A stretch of DNA of 64,000 nt, taken from the NCBI GenBank assembly GCA_964568145.1, contig CAZMOZ010000005.1, forward strand, positions 198,719 to 262,718, given 5' to 3'. A program made the position numbers and the translations under genes. Numbering within the stretch: the first letter of the stretch is position 1; the number at the start of each line of letters is the position of its first letter. The DNA comes from DSVZ01 sp964568145 (lineage in GTDB: Bacteria > Verrucomicrobiota > Verrucomicrobiia > Limisphaerales > J093). Shown here in pieces: positions 43,054 through 51,233 of this stretch. The notes below the pieces were generated by a model. The model did no database searches. It saw nothing but the letters and a program-made list of their open reading frames with translations, and was not told where the DNA came from.

Positions 43054-43174
43054 GCCGGAGCGATGCGACTGGACTGGGAAGCGCACCCGCCCGGGTACCG
43101 TGGCAGGCGCCTCGCCCGCCACCTCCGGCGCGGCGGGTTTGGGGCACCGCCTGGTGCGGTCCGAGTGTGGAGCG

Positions 43175-43216
43175 CCGACCGGCGAGGGCGCCGGTCGGAA
43201 CACGCGCGGGCGCGTG
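43175..43216. repeat. double hairpin between convergent genes
   Basis: A perfect 9-bp stem CCGACCGGC / GCCGGTCGG (43175-43198) is followed by the palindrome CACGCGCGGGCGCGTG (43201-43216). They lie in the 227-bp gap between the third MocA-type gene and the convergent gene. A bidirectional termination role is possible, but no U-tract is present. Confidence 0.6.
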
Positions 43217-43280
43217 GGCTCCCCTTCCTCAATTGAAGCGGCCCATCTGAGCCCGGCGGCGGACGCGTTTGCGCCAGCGG

Positions 43281-45287
43281 TCAAGGCAGGCTGGCGACGT
43301 GCCGCCGGACTTCCTGCACCACCTCCTCGATGTTCGTCCGCGCCAGCCGTTCGAGCACGCGGCTCCAGCGGTGGGCGAAGTTGCCGGCCGGGTCCGCGGT
43401 CAGGTGCTTGAACAGGCCGTCGAACGCGGCTTTGCGCAGCTCGTAGTCCTTGAAGAGCCGCTGCAGTTCCTCGCCAAACGCCGTGAGGTAGGCCTCGGCA
43501 AAGGCCCGCGGGTCCGCCACGTTTTCCGCCCGGTGGTTGGCGGGCCCGGCGTAGCTCTGGGCAAATGGCAGGAGCGTGGGCGTGCGCCAGTCGGTGAACG
43601 CGCCGCTGTGATCCACCAGGAACAGGTGGCGCGGCAGGCCGTCGGAGCCTTCCACGACGATCTCGTCGCCGTTGTCGAAGAGCGGCTCGCCGGGTGCGTC
43701 GGGCGCCGCTGGCTCGAGCGTGCGGCCCACCACGAGGTTGGGGGCGGCCGCCGCACCCAGCAGGCGGGCCAGGGCGAGCGCGTAGCGGGGGTCCTGCAGT
43801 TTGCGCTCCGGAATGCGGTTGGTGGGAATGCCGGCGAGATACTCGCGCTCGAAGTAGATGACCGGCAGGCGCAGCTTGCGGTACTCCGGCCGGACGCCCT
43901 GGTAACGCTCGGTGACCCGCCGCATGTGCATGCGTGGCGGCAGGCGCATGCCGAATTGCAGACAGCCCAGCCGGCGGTCAAGCGTGTAGTCCAGGTATTC
44001 CTCGGTCTCGAGGATCGCGCCGACCAGATCCATGCGCGGGCGACCTTGCTGGTCCACTTCGGCCAAGCGTTCCGCGATGCCCCAGCGTTGCACGCGCAAA
44101 AACAGGACGCGGGCCTGGGCGTCGTCGCGCACCTTCAGTTCCGCCAGATAAACCCCGCGCCGGCCCCGCGGGCGCGCCGCCGCGGCGGTGGTGGCCTCCA
44201 CGCGCGCCAGATTCAGGTGCTCGAGGTTGCCGTATTCGCGGATGAAATTCGCGATGAACCCCCGGGCCAGCGGATCCCAGAACGGCAGCAATTCGGAATT
44301 GTCCGGCGGCGCGTCCGTGGTGGGCAGGAAGGATTCAAAGATGAACTCGCCCTGCTCGAAGCGCCCGCCCGGCAGCCAGCGCAGCTTCAGCATGGATTCC
44401 ACCCCGGGGTGCAGCGCCGGGTCGTCCCGCCCGTCCCGCTCCGAAGCCCCCGTGATGGCCAGGAGCATCCTGTCCCGCCAGTAATCAGCCTCCACGTCGT
44501 CCGCCCGCAGCAGCTTGTCCGTGGCCTCCCGGAACAACCGCGCCAGCTCGTCGTATCGGGTGCGCAACGTCCCGGAGGCCAGATCGCCGAAGCCCGGCCC
44601 GTTGAACAACGGCGCGCCGAACTTCAAGGGCTCGACTCCGAAGAAGGCCAGCTCGGGGTTGCCGTGCCGGTTGCGCTGGTCGCAGTGCTCGCGGATTTCA
44701 TCCAACTGCCGGGCCAGCGCGGCGTCGTCGAGCTGGCCGAGTCCGGCAAACTCCTGGCACGTCAGCCAGCGCGTGCCGGACTGGGCGTTGTAGTAGTAAA
44801 TCGGCTGGCAATGGATCGCCACGCGGCTCTGCCGGATGGCCTGAATGGCCGCGGCCCGGTCGAAGACCATCGAGAACATCCGCCACAACTCGCCCCGCTC
44901 GCGCAGCGCCTGGCGCACGCGGGGATCGTGCGTGCGGGCGAAACGAATCCGGTGCTTGGGCACCTCGCAGGCGTCCTGCAGCAGTTGGTCGCTCAGGAAC
45001 GCGAGGTCGAGCCGCTCCACTTCCGGCCGGATCAGCACCACGTCGCCCGGCTCGAACACCAGGTCCACGCTCTCCGCCGCCTCCCACTTCAACCGCCGCC
45101 GGGTCCAGGGCTTGCCGTCGGCCGCCGTTGCGGAGCGCTGGAGCCACTCCATGAAACGCGCCCGCTGGAACGAGTGGATCGGGGGGTCAGTGATGAGCAG
45201 CCGGTGCCGCGGGAAGAGGGTGCCGATGGCGGAAAGGTAGCCGCCGTCCGGGTTTCGCGCGAAGGGTTTGGGTCCGAGCGTTTCCAT
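43281..45287 (-). CDS. large protein of unknown function
   Basis: 668 residues with high Arg, Leu, Glu and Asp. No signal peptide, no membrane helix, no low-complexity linker. I do not recognise the family. Conserved-looking blocks: NPDGGYLSAIGTLFPRHRLL at the N-terminus; VFDRAAAIQAIRQSRVAIHCQPIYYYN (near 140-170); RGVYLAELKVRDDAQARVLFLRVQRWG; and toward the C-terminus RTLEPAAPDAPGEPLFDNG plus LFLVDHSGAFTDW. The last block faintly recalls kinase-like active sites (Asp residues spaced around a beta-hairpin), but this is speculative. The MMPL gene upstream ends 146 bp before its start, so it may be distal in that operon, although a mosaic repeat separates them. Confidence 0.75.
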   Translation of the reverse strand: METLGPKPFARNPDGGYLSAIGTLFPRHRLLITDPPIHSFQRARFMEWLQRSATAADGKPWTRRRLKWEAAESVDLVFEPGDVVLIRPEVERLDLAFLSDQLLQDACEVPKHRIRFARTHDPRVRQALRERGELWRMFSMVFDRAAAIQAIRQSRVAIHCQPIYYYNAQSGTRWLTCQEFAGLGQLDDAALARQLDEIREHCDQRNRHGNPELAFFGVEPLKFGAPLFNGPGFGDLASGTLRTRYDELARLFREATDKLLRADDVEADYWRDRMLLAITGASERDGRDDPALHPGVESMLKLRWLPGGRFEQGEFIFESFLPTTDAPPDNSELLPFWDPLARGFIANFIREYGNLEHLNLARVEATTAAAARPRGRRGVYLAELKVRDDAQARVLFLRVQRWGIAERLAEVDQQGRPRMDLVGAILETEEYLDYTLDRRLGCLQFGMRLPPRMHMRRVTERYQGVRPEYRKLRLPVIYFEREYLAGIPTNRIPERKLQDPRYALALARLLGAAAAPNLVVGRTLEPAAPDAPGEPLFDNGDEIVVEGSDGLPRHLFLVDHSGAFTDWRTPTLLPFAQSYAGPANHRAENVADPRAFAEAYLTAFGEELQRLFKDYELRKAAFDGLFKHLTADPAGNFAHRWSRVLERLARTNIEEVVQEVRRHVASLP

Positions 45288-45365
45288 CGCCGCAACCTAG
45301 GGGTTCGCGGCGCACCGTCCATCGCAAATTGTCCACCGGTTGTGAGCGGGGCGGAAGCCGGATGC

Positions 45366-45432
45366 TCTTTTCCCGCTTCTCGCTGCTCGTTTCTGACTCC
45401 TGACTCCTGATCGCTGACTCCTGGCTCCAGCC
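45366..45432. repeat. low-complexity mosaic (CTGACTCC words)
   Basis: The 146-bp gap between the unknown gene and the MMPL gene holds TTTCTGACTCCTGACTCCTG and ATCGCTGACTCCTGGCTCC, close to the words at 51.2 and 56.25 kb (TTCTGACTCCTGACTTCTGA). The unit is a degenerate 7-8 nt motif. Confidence 0.65.
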
Positions 45433-45433
45433 G

Positions 45434-48277
45434 TCAATCCTTGGGCAGCACCATTCCCTCTGGCCGGTGCGACGCCAGGATTTCCGGTACCACCGCCCCA
45501 TCCGGTCGGCGGGCGTGGCCGCCGGGCAGGCGCCAGCCCCGTCGGAGCAGCAACGTCAGCACCGCCGGCAGGACCACCACGCCGGCGACCATGCAGGCGG
45601 TGGTGCTGATGGACATCAGCAGGCCCAGGCTGGCGATGCCGCGATGCTGGGCGAGCATCAGGCTGCCAAAGCCGGCCACGGTGGTGAGCGCCGAGAGCAG
45701 GACCGCCTTGCCGGTGCTACGGCCGAAGATCGTGGGCGTACCTTCCTCGGCGAAACGGTTGAGGACGTGGATGCCGTTGGTGACGCCGATGCCGACGGCC
45801 AGCGGCAGGGTCATGATATTGGCCGGGTTGAACGGCACGCCCATCCAGCCCATGAAGCCCGCCGTCCACAACATGCCCAGGCCCACCGGCAGCAACGCCA
45901 GGATCACGCAGGTGAGGCTGCGGAAATGGATGAACACCAGCACCACCACCGCCGCCAGGGCGTAGTACGCGGCCTCGACGTAGCTGTCCTTGAGCAGGGT
46001 GATGTACTCGTAAAGTTGCACGGGCTCGCCGGTCGCGTCGGGCGCCACCTGCCGGATATCCCGCACAAAAGCTTCCTGATTCACGTGTTCCCAGACGTTC
46101 GAGCGCGGGTTGACCTGGAGCAGGTAACGGTCGCCGCCTTTGCTGATGAAGCGATGCCGCAACGGCGCGGGAATGTCCCCGGTCTGCAGCGGCGCGGTGT
46201 CGTCTTGGTGCTTGATGGCATCGAGGGTCTGGTGCAGGTCGGTCAGCAAGGCCCGCTGAAAATCGCCGAGCTTGCGCGCCGCCGTCTCGGGGTCGGTGTC
46301 GGCGATGGCGGCATTCAGCCGCGCGAGGGCCGCACGCACCTCGCGCAGCGTCTCCGAGATTTCCTCCTCGCCGCCACGGTCCGACAGGCTGGCGCCCAGG
46401 CCGAGGTAGGCCTGGAGCAGGCGGATGGTCTGCCGCAGTTCCGCGAGGTTGACCGGATCCGGATCCACGTCGGGGAACCGCAGGCCGGCGAGTTGGGCGC
46501 GAATCTGGCGGATGAGCGCGAGCTTGCCGGTCTGGTCCTCGGTGAGGTAGTTGACCATCGAATCCACGCCCGCCACGGTGGGCAGGGCTTCGAGACGGGT
46601 TTGCAGCCCGCGCGCCTCCTCGAGGGAACTGGCGGTGACAACGCCAAAGATCACCGAGCGGCTGGCGTGGTTGATGAGCTTGTGTTCGTACACCACCGAC
46701 GAGAGGTCCGCGGACTGGAGGTTCAGCAGGTTGTGATCGAACCAGACCCGCCGCAACTGGCCGGCGGCCAGGATCGTGACGGTGGCGGCCAGGCCCAGGG
46801 TGAGCCCGGGCCGGCTGAGCCAGAGCCGCTCCAGGCGGGCGCGGGGATCGGCCGCCTGCTGGAGGTGATCCAGAATGTTCTGCCGGCCGCGCAGCAGCAG
46901 CACCGGCAGGAGCGTGAGCATCGGCGCCAGACACAGCAGCAGGCCGCCGCCGCTGATGAGGCCCATTTCCCGGATGCCTTTGAATTCGGTGAACCCCATC
47001 GCCAGAAACGCGCCGGCCGTGGTGAAGCAGCCCGTGAAGATGCCCTTGCCGGTGTTCACCAGCGCGATTTCCAACGCCTGCCGCTCGGTCCGGCCGTGCC
47101 GCAATTCCTCCTCGTAGCGGCTGACCAGATGGATGCCGAAGTCAATCGCCAGGCCGATCAGGATGGGCAGGAAGGTGATGGTGAGGATGTTCAGGTGGCC
47201 GACGGTGGCGGTGGCGTACGCGAGCGTGTACGCCAGCCCCACCACCAGACACACCACGGCCTTCACCGGCCGGCCGGTCTCGTGGTAGCCGTAAATGAAC
47301 AACAACGCGCAGATGATCAACGACACGACCGAGGCCAGAAGCGTGTCCTTTTGCGCCTGCGCCATCTCGTCCAACTCCAGCACGGGGCCGCCGGTGAGGC
47401 CGACGTTCACGCCGGGCACCTCGCCGCGGGTCCGGTCCATCAGTTCGCGGAGGCGATGCACGGCGTCCGCGTTGAGCCGCTCGTTCAACGGGCGGGCGGT
47501 GACGAGGTAAATCCGATTGCTGGCAAAGCTGATGTACAGCTCCTGCTCGGCCTGCCCGCCCCCGCCAAACAGCGCCGTGATGCCCGGCGAGGGCGGGGTG
47601 CCCGGCCGGTCGAGGGCGTCGGCGGCCTGGTCGGCGATGCGTCCCAGCGCGGGCAGCGCTTCCCGCAGGGCCTCGTTCTGCTGGGCCTCCGGGTCGCGCG
47701 CGGAAGATCGCATCTGGGCGGTGGTCGTGCGGAACAGCGAGTTCAGGTTGGTGACGCGGGCGAAGTTGTCGAGCACCGGCCGGGCTTCGCGCAGACGCTC
47801 GGCCATCTCGGCCAGGATGGTCTCGTTGGTGACGAACAGCAGCGCCTTGGGCCCCATCAACTTGAGGTCGCCCTTGTAAAACACGTCGGTGAAGAGGTTG
47901 GTCCCGGCCTCCAGCCGCGCGCCCAGGCGCTCCACGAACTGGCGGTTTTTCTCGATGTCCTCGCTCTCCACGATCACCACCAGCTCGTCCTGCGCGGCGA
48001 ACTCGCGCCGGTATTTGAGGTAGGACTGGTGGTACACCTTGTCTTCGCCCAGCAGGTGGTTGCGGTTGGTGTCGAACTCCAGCTTCGCGACTGTGTACAG
48101 GATCGAAACCAGGAACAGCGCCGCCTGCGGATAAAAGAACAGCCGGGGATGGCGATACAGCCGGTCCGCCAGGCTGGCGAGCGTCCGGCTGACCCAGGAG
48201 ATGTGCGTCTCGTCCGCGCGAGGCGCCTTGTTCGCAGCGGGGGCTGGCGGGGTGTGGGGTGGCAGGGCTCCGGCCAT
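45434..48277 (-). CDS. MMPL/RND-family transporter (HpnN-like hydrophobe exporter)
   Basis: 947 residues with about 12 membrane helices in the RND pattern. Helix 1 (PRLFFYPQAALFLVSILYTV) is followed by a large periplasmic domain starting FDTNRNHLLGEDKVYHQSYL. Helices 2-6 carry GLAIDFGIHLVSRYEEELRHG. A second periplasmic domain and the second helix set with GIGVTNGIHVLNRFAEEG then follow. These fit the MMPL/SSD class; the layout resembles HpnN (hopanoid transporter), but no hopanoid genes are near, so this is tentative. yebC lies immediately upstream: its stop overlaps this start by one base (TAATG), so both genes are co-transcribed. Confidence 0.85.
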   Translation of the reverse strand: MAGALPPHTPPAPAANKAPRADETHISWVSRTLASLADRLYRHPRLFFYPQAALFLVSILYTVAKLEFDTNRNHLLGEDKVYHQSYLKYRREFAAQDELVVIVESEDIEKNRQFVERLGARLEAGTNLFTDVFYKGDLKLMGPKALLFVTNETILAEMAERLREARPVLDNFARVTNLNSLFRTTTAQMRSSARDPEAQQNEALREALPALGRIADQAADALDRPGTPPSPGITALFGGGGQAEQELYISFASNRIYLVTARPLNERLNADAVHRLRELMDRTRGEVPGVNVGLTGGPVLELDEMAQAQKDTLLASVVSLIICALLFIYGYHETGRPVKAVVCLVVGLAYTLAYATATVGHLNILTITFLPILIGLAIDFGIHLVSRYEEELRHGRTERQALEIALVNTGKGIFTGCFTTAGAFLAMGFTEFKGIREMGLISGGGLLLCLAPMLTLLPVLLLRGRQNILDHLQQAADPRARLERLWLSRPGLTLGLAATVTILAAGQLRRVWFDHNLLNLQSADLSSVVYEHKLINHASRSVIFGVVTASSLEEARGLQTRLEALPTVAGVDSMVNYLTEDQTGKLALIRQIRAQLAGLRFPDVDPDPVNLAELRQTIRLLQAYLGLGASLSDRGGEEEISETLREVRAALARLNAAIADTDPETAARKLGDFQRALLTDLHQTLDAIKHQDDTAPLQTGDIPAPLRHRFISKGGDRYLLQVNPRSNVWEHVNQEAFVRDIRQVAPDATGEPVQLYEYITLLKDSYVEAAYYALAAVVVLVFIHFRSLTCVILALLPVGLGMLWTAGFMGWMGVPFNPANIMTLPLAVGIGVTNGIHVLNRFAEEGTPTIFGRSTGKAVLLSALTTVAGFGSLMLAQHRGIASLGLLMSISTTACMVAGVVVLPAVLTLLLRRGWRLPGGHARRPDGAVVPEILASHRPEGMVLPKD

Positions 48278-49014
48278 TACGACGTCACGGCGGGGAACCC
48301 GGCGTTCGTGAAGACCTCCTTCACGTCGTCGTGTTCCTCCAGGGCCTCGATCAGCTTGTCCAGCGCCTCGGCGGCGGCGGGGTCCTCCACCGGGACCGTG
48401 GTGACGGGCAGGTGCGTCACCGCCGCGCTGGCGGGCTTGAGGCCGGCGGCTTCGATGGCCCGGTGCACCGCCTCGAACCGGCCGGGCTCGGTCAGAATTT
48501 CAAAGCCTTCCGGCTCGGCGCGGAAATCCTCGGCCCCGGCCTCGAGGGCGATTTCCATGAGCCGGTCCTCGTCCGCGGCGTCCCGCGCCACAAAGATCTG
48601 CCCTTTGCGTTGAAACAGGCGGCTCACCGCGCCGGCGGTGGCGATGCTCCCGCCGTGCCGGGTGAGGATGCTGCGCACCTCGGCCGCGGTGCGATTGCGG
48701 TTGTCAGTGCTGACTTCGATCAGCAACGCGACGCCGGGCGGCACGAACGCCTCGTACGCGAGGTCCTCGTAGTTGGCGGCCTCGCCGCCGCCGGTGCCTT
48801 TCTTGATGGCGCGCTCGACGTTGTCGGACGGCATGTTCGCCGCGCGGCACTTGAGCAGCGCCAGGCGCAGGCGCGGATTGAGGTCGGGATCGCCGCCGCC
48901 GAGTTTGGCGGCGATGGTGACTTCGCGCGAAAGCTTGGCGAAGAGGCGCGCGCGCCTGGCGTCAATCGCACCCTTGAAGTGTTTGACCTTCGCCCATTTG
49001 CTATGGCCTGCCAT
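48277..49014 (-). CDS. yebC: YebC/PmpR-family protein
   Basis: 245 residues. The N-terminal MAGHSKWAKVKHFKGAIDARRARLFAKL is the family signature. The TACO1-like three-domain fold continues through NMPSDNVERAIKKGTGG and YEAFVPPGVALLIEVSTDNRNRTAAEVR to an acidic C-terminus. YebC has been described as a transcription regulator and, more recently, as a ribosome-associated factor that helps translate proline stretches. It is expected in the cytoplasm. The MMPL gene starts at its stop codon (1-nt overlap). Upstream is the 388-bp mosaic region. Confidence 0.93.
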   Translation of the reverse strand: MAGHSKWAKVKHFKGAIDARRARLFAKLSREVTIAAKLGGGDPDLNPRLRLALLKCRAANMPSDNVERAIKKGTGGGEAANYEDLAYEAFVPPGVALLIEVSTDNRNRTAAEVRSILTRHGGSIATAGAVSRLFQRKGQIFVARDAADEDRLMEIALEAGAEDFRAEPEGFEILTEPGRFEAVHRAIEAAGLKPASAAVTHLPVTTVPVEDPAAAEALDKLIEALEEHDDVKEVFTNAGFPAVTS

Positions 49015-49079
49015 GGCTGGAATGCGGAACCCGCGGCCGGTTTCGGTGGCGCGGAAACGCTCCGCAAACTAGCGGCTTT

Positions 49080-49300
49080 TCGCGGCGAGCGAAACCTCAA
49101 AGATGGGACTGCCGCAAATTGGGACGCAGCTCACTTTTGTCGGTCTGGCCTTGACGGGGTGGGGCGAGACGGGAGCAAGAGACTGACAACAAATGCCGGA
49201 TGCCGGATGCCGGAGAAAGGTGCGAGGCCCGAGGCGCGAGGTGCGAGGTGTTCGGATTTCGGACCTCGGATTTCGCTCCGGGGGCAAGATTCCGTAAAGC
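49080..49300. repeat. composite low-complexity mosaic (inverted copy)
   Basis: This occupies much of the 388-bp gap 49015-49402. The plus strand reads GACGGGGTGGGGCGAGACGG (reverse of the GCCCCACC word at 29.6 and 50.4 kb), ATGCCGGATGCCGGATGCCG, CGAGGCCCGAGGCGCGAGGT and TCGGATTTCGGACCTCGGAT. Orientation is opposite to the copy at 23.0 kb. No ORF is supported. Confidence 0.65.
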
Positions 49301-49402
49301 CCAGGCCTTCTGTGGCCGAGGTTTTCAAACCGCAGTCCCCGCGCGCGGGTCGCCCGCGCAGCCGCCGCCGCGAGTCGCCGGCGCCACTAACCGAATGCCC
49401 TC

Positions 49403-50191
49403 TCAGGCCAGGAGACCGCGCAACACGGTGATGGCCCGGCCACCCAGTTGCACGCGGTTGCCGCGCACCCCCACCCGCACCAGTCCGCCGCGCGGCGAGG
49501 CTTGAAAGCCGGTCAGGTCCGGCCGGCCCAGCCGTTCCTGCCAGAATGGTCCCAGTGCGCAGTGAGCCGAGCCGGTCACCGGATCTTCATTCACCCCCGC
49601 CGCCGGCGCAAAGAACCGCGAGAGAAAATCCACCCCGGCCTGGTCCGAACCGCTGGTCACGATGACCCCGCGTGCCGGCAGTCGCGCCAGGGCGGGGAAA
49701 TCCGGCGTGAGCCCGCGCAGGACGGCGGCGGATTCCACTTCGACCAGGTAGTCAAATTCGTTCCGGCCGGCGAACAGGGGCTTCGCGCCGAGCGCGGCGG
49801 CGAGCCCGTCCGGCGCCGGGCAGGCGGCGACCGGCAGGGCCGGGAAATCCATCGTGATGTCCGGACCCGTCTGCGAGACGTTCAACCAGCCGCTTTGCGT
49901 GTGAAGGCGGATCGCGACGCCGGCGGGCGCGCGGCCGGTTTCCCAAAGCGTGTGCGCGCTGGCCAGCGTGGCGTGCCCGCAGAGCGCGACCTCGACTTTC
50001 GGCGTGAACCAGCGCAGGTCCCAGCCGTCGGCGCGCGGCGACACGAAGGCGGTTTCCGAAAGATTCATTTCGGCCGCCAGCGTCTGCATCCAGCCGGGCT
50101 CGGCCGGGCCAGGCAGCAGGCAGACCGCCGCGGGATTGCCGGTGAACGGGGCCGTGGCGAAGGCGTCCACAATGAACAGCGGCACACTCAT
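49403..50191 (-). CDS. PhzF-family isomerase/epimerase-like protein
   Basis: 262 residues from ATG 50191. The fold is the double hot-dog-like PhzF/diaminopimelate epimerase type. VDAFATAPFTGNPAAVCLL, the catalytic Glu in MNLSETAFV and CGHATLASAHTLWETG are diagnostic, as is NEDPVTGSAHCALGPFW. Despite the name, most members are not phenazine enzymes, and no other phz genes are here. Function is unknown. The start was placed at MSVPLFIVDAF, since the longer frame enters a mosaic repeat. Confidence 0.88.
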   Translation of the reverse strand: MSVPLFIVDAFATAPFTGNPAAVCLLPGPAEPGWMQTLAAEMNLSETAFVSPRADGWDLRWFTPKVEVALCGHATLASAHTLWETGRAPAGVAIRLHTQSGWLNVSQTGPDITMDFPALPVAACPAPDGLAAALGAKPLFAGRNEFDYLVEVESAAVLRGLTPDFPALARLPARGVIVTSGSDQAGVDFLSRFFAPAAGVNEDPVTGSAHCALGPFWQERLGRPDLTGFQASPRGGLVRVGVRGNRVQLGGRAITVLRGLLA

Positions 50192-50304
50192 GCCCAGCAA
50201 GGTGGCATGGCCGGTCGCGGCGTCGAGCCGGAAGCTGCGCGGCCGCGCGGGCGACCCGACCGTAACGGTCGCAGCCTGCCGCCTTCGGCCCCGACAGATC
50301 AGGG

Positions 50305-50480
50305 CTAGACGGGTCTTGCCCCCAAGGAGAAATCCAAAGCCCGATGCCCGAAGTCCGAAGGTCGAAAGCCGAAGCAAGAATCTAGGAACCAAGAACCAGA
50401 ACCCCGCACCTCGCACCCCATACCAAATCTGCAGGACTCGACAGAGCCTCGCCCGACCCCGTCAAGATCGGAGCGGCACA
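50305..50480. repeat. composite low-complexity mosaic
   Basis: In the 378-bp gap 50192-50569. Contains AAAGCCCGATGCCCGAAGTC, CTAGGAACCAAGAACCAGAA, CCGCACCTCGCACC and GGACTCGACAGAGCCTCGCC. A TTGACA hexamer at 50523-50528 lies 41 nt before the next gene, but its -10 (GACTTT) is poor, so I do not claim a promoter. Confidence 0.65.
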
Positions 50481-50569
50481 ATGGTGATAGCGCCCATTCC
50501 GCGCTCCGAACCTCACGCGAAGTTGACACGCCGGGCGACCTGCCCGACTTTTCACCCGGAGCATCGAGT

Positions 50570-51037
50570 ATGAAGCCGTTTACCTTGCCACCGGTCGTGA
50601 TCGCCGTCGGGTGCCTGCTCCTGGGCGGTGTGGCGGGCGCCCAACTCCCCGTTCAGTCCACCAACGCGCCGACGGCTGCGCCGCCGACCACACAGTCTTA
50701 CGCACCACCGCCATCCAACGTGACCAACCTCGTGGAAGCCGCGGACGACGCCACCCGCCTGCCGCCGCCCACCAAGGCGCCAGCGATGGAGAAACCGTCC
50801 CCGGTGCCGCTGACGCCGACACGTTACGGCGGGCTTTTCGGGCAGGCGTTGGAATCCGAGCAGCCCTGGCAGTTGTTGAACCCCCTGGCCCCGCCCGAGT
50901 ACGGCGACGGCACCCAGAACCTCTCGGTCAATCCGGTCACCGGCCGGGCCGAGGGCCTGACGCTGTTCTCGATTCAGCTCAAGCCCAAGCCCGGCGCCAA
51001 GAAAAATTCCCGCCGCGCCGCTTCACCGGAGCGCTGA
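50570..51037 (+). CDS. small secreted Pro/Thr-rich protein of unknown function
   Basis: 155 residues. A signal peptide (MKPFTLPPVVIAVGCLLLGGVAGA) is followed by a disordered stretch rich in Pro, Thr and Ala, then a conserved-looking core RYGGLFGQALESEQPWQLLNPLAPPEYGDGTQNLSVNPVTGRAEGLTLFSI. The end is basic (KPKPGAKKNSRRA). I do not recognise the family. It has no clear neighbour on its strand and may be monocistronic. The 196-bp gap after it is mosaic repeat. Confidence 0.7.
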   Translation: MKPFTLPPVVIAVGCLLLGGVAGAQLPVQSTNAPTAAPPTTQSYAPPPSNVTNLVEAADDATRLPPPTKAPAMEKPSPVPLTPTRYGGLFGQALESEQPWQLLNPLAPPEYGDGTQNLSVNPVTGRAEGLTLFSIQLKPKPGAKKNSRRAASPER

Positions 51038-51120
51038 CCCGGGGGCGTCTCGCAAGCCCCCCGGGCGGAACGGCCCGCGCGGCGTGACGCCTCCCCGAGT
51101 TTCCCTTCCTATACAACGAG

Positions 51121-51231
51121 CCGGTATCTGGCATCGGGCATCCGTAATCCCGTCCCCCGGCATCTGGTATCCGGCCTCCCCCTTCTCCCTCCTCACTTCT
51201 GACTCCTGACTTCTGACTCCTGACTCCTCCC
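51121..51231. repeat. low-complexity mosaic (CATCTGG and CTGACTCC words)
   Basis: Between the small secreted protein gene and the convergent gene. Contains GGTATCTGGCATCGGGCATC, CCGGCATCTGGTATCCGGCC and TTCTGACTCCTGACTTCTGA. The last block repeats a 7-8-nt unit about five times and ends 2 nt from the next stop codon. Confidence 0.75.
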
Positions 51232-51233
51232 CC

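Noticed and set aside
45467..48613. 1048-codon plus-strand frame opposite the MMPL transporter and yebC
   Set aside because: It spans two real genes on the other strand, is full of His, Gln, Arg and Gly runs, and has no domain. Antisense shadow.
49403..50191. Phenazine biosynthesis locus from the PhzF-like gene
   Set aside because: PhzF family members are mostly unrelated to phenazine; no phzA-E or phzG genes are near.
50523..50551. Promoter for the small secreted protein (TTGACA)
   Set aside because: A perfect -35 is followed by GACTTT at 17 nt, which matches the -10 consensus in only two positions.
51180..51232. CRISPR-like array at the TTCTGACTCCTGAC repeats (also 45.4 and 56.26 kb)
   Set aside because: The unit is 7-8 nt, tandem and degenerate, with no spacers of uniform length and no cas genes.
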